Below are positions 4,551 to 5,181 of a stretch of 5,181 nucleotides of DNA, piece by piece (the stretch's first letter is position 1; each line of letters begins with the position of its first letter). The DNA is taken from NCBI GenBank assembly GCA_023955225.1, contig JAGSGJ010000061.1, positions 1-5,181 on the forward strand, in the 5' to 3' direction. Source of the stretch: Sulfurovum sp. Lineage in GTDB: Bacteria; Campylobacterota; Campylobacteria; Campylobacterales; Sulfurovaceae. The position numbers and the translations under genes were made by a program. Below the pieces are notes generated by a model, which was not told where the DNA came from, made no database searches, and saw only the letters and a list, made by a program, of their open reading frames with translations.

Positions 4551-5181
4551 ATGAATAAGATAAATAAAGAAGAACTTGAAGTCATTTCTGAAGTATCAGA
4601 GCAAGTATCAAGAAGAAACTTTTTTAAGAAAACAGCCACTTATTCTATGGGTGCATTAGCCGCTGCTAGTGTAGTCGCACCTGTCACAATAGATGCGAGC
4701 GAGCATATTAAAGCAAACCCAGAGGATGATATAAACATCATAGAAGAGAAGCCTTGGAGCCTTAAGTTTGGTGACGATGTAAGAACAAACCTATACGGTC
4801 AGCCTTCTCCTTATGAGCATATGGTAACAAGAAGAACAACACCTATTCTTTCTTCTGGTAACTATAGAGCATCAATTGCGGTAACACCTATTCAAGACTT
4901 GAATGGTATTATCACACCAAATGGTCTTTTCTTTAACAGACATCACGGTGGTACACCAACAATTAATCCAAATGAACATAGACTTATGATTCATGGTCTT
5001 GTTGAGAAGCCAATTGTTTTAACGATGGATCAACTTAAAAGATATCCAAATGTAAGTAGAATTCACTTCCTTGAGTGTCCAGCAAATGGTGGACCAGAGT
5101 GGAGAGGTCCTCAGTTTAACTCTATTCAGTTTGCTAAAGGCTTCATGTCTTGTGCTGAGTGGACTGGTGTTTACATCAAAG
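4551..5181 (+). CDS. soxC: SoxC, molybdenum subunit of sulfane dehydrogenase SoxCD, 3'-truncated by window edge
   Basis: The frame is open from an ATG with AGGAGG four bases upstream to the window edge, giving 210 complete codons of a protein that is usually over 400 residues. Residues 20-27 (SRRNFFKK) and the following Ala-rich hydrophobic run form a Tat signal, as expected for a periplasmic enzyme exported with its cofactor. The sulfite-oxidase-type molybdopterin domain follows: NRHHGGTPTI at 129-138, HRLMIHGLVEKP, then FLECPANGG with Cys176 as the molybdenum ligand, W184-R-G, and SCAEWTGV at 200-207. These match SoxC rather than YedY or plant-type sulfite oxidases. With the SoxD cytochrome, SoxC oxidises sulfane sulfur bound to SoxY, releasing six electrons. 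In Campylobacterota soxC is usually followed by soxD, soxY and soxZ, which would lie beyond this window. Confidence 0.92.
   Translation, partial: MNKINKEELEVISEVSEQVSRRNFFKKTATYSMGALAAASVVAPVTIDASEHIKANPEDDINIIEEKPWSLKFGDDVRTNLYGQPSPYEHMVTRRTTPILSSGNYRASIAVTPIQDLNGIITPNGLFFNRHHGGTPTINPNEHRLMIHGLVEKPIVLTMDQLKRYPNVSRIHFLECPANGGPEWRGPQFNSIQFAKGFMSCAEWTGVYIK

Overview
The window reads as chromosomal DNA of a sulfur-oxidising member of the Campylobacterota, most like Sulfurovum or Sulfurimonas. The DNA is AT-rich. The genes include a DUF3373-type outer-membrane protein typical of that phylum, a tandem DUF302 protein, and Sox (thiosulfate oxidation) genes whose sequences resemble Campylobacterota versions. 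The promoters fit the phylum too: good TATAAT boxes with T-rich upstream DNA and no clear -35 box. These assignments come from recognising protein families by eye; no search was run.

Layout: (1) Positions 2-1480 hold the 3' part of a large beta-barrel protein gene (DUF3373), cut by the left edge. (2) Positions 1481-1708 are non-coding, with three consecutive hairpins and then a promoter. (3) Positions 1709-2716 encode an exported protein with two DUF302 repeats. (4) Positions 2717-2789 hold two hairpins, the second a 31-bp perfect palindrome shared with the convergent gene. (5) Positions 2770-3207 on the minus strand encode a small single-domain MOSC protein. (6) Positions 3208-3367 form a divergent control region with a 9-bp perfect inverted repeat. 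(7) From about 3368 to 4278 lies a two-gene, translationally coupled (ATGA overlap) unit. It encodes a short protein resembling the C-terminal part of ADP-ribosylglycohydrolase/crystallin-J1 proteins, then a SoxY-like protein that keeps the terminal cysteine but has lost the GGCGG motif. (8) Positions 4279-4550 are non-coding and carry the soxC promoter, a palindrome and a leader hairpin. (9) From 4551 to the right edge is the 5' part of soxC, the molybdenum subunit of sulfane dehydrogenase SoxCD.

How the genes may work together: SoxC normally acts in the periplasm on sulfur carried by the cysteine arm of SoxY in the SoxYZ complex. The SoxY-like protein next to it has a Tat-type signal, so it should reach the same compartment. 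Its altered tail and the absence of an adjacent soxZ suggest a specialised or accessory carrier rather than the standard one. The MOSC protein belongs to a family linked to molybdenum-cofactor sulfur chemistry, which makes its place near a molybdoenzyme gene suggestive but not conclusive. The most interesting item is the coupled pair of glycohydrolase-like and non-canonical SoxY-like genes. No CRISPR array, insertion sequence, rRNA or complete tRNA was seen.
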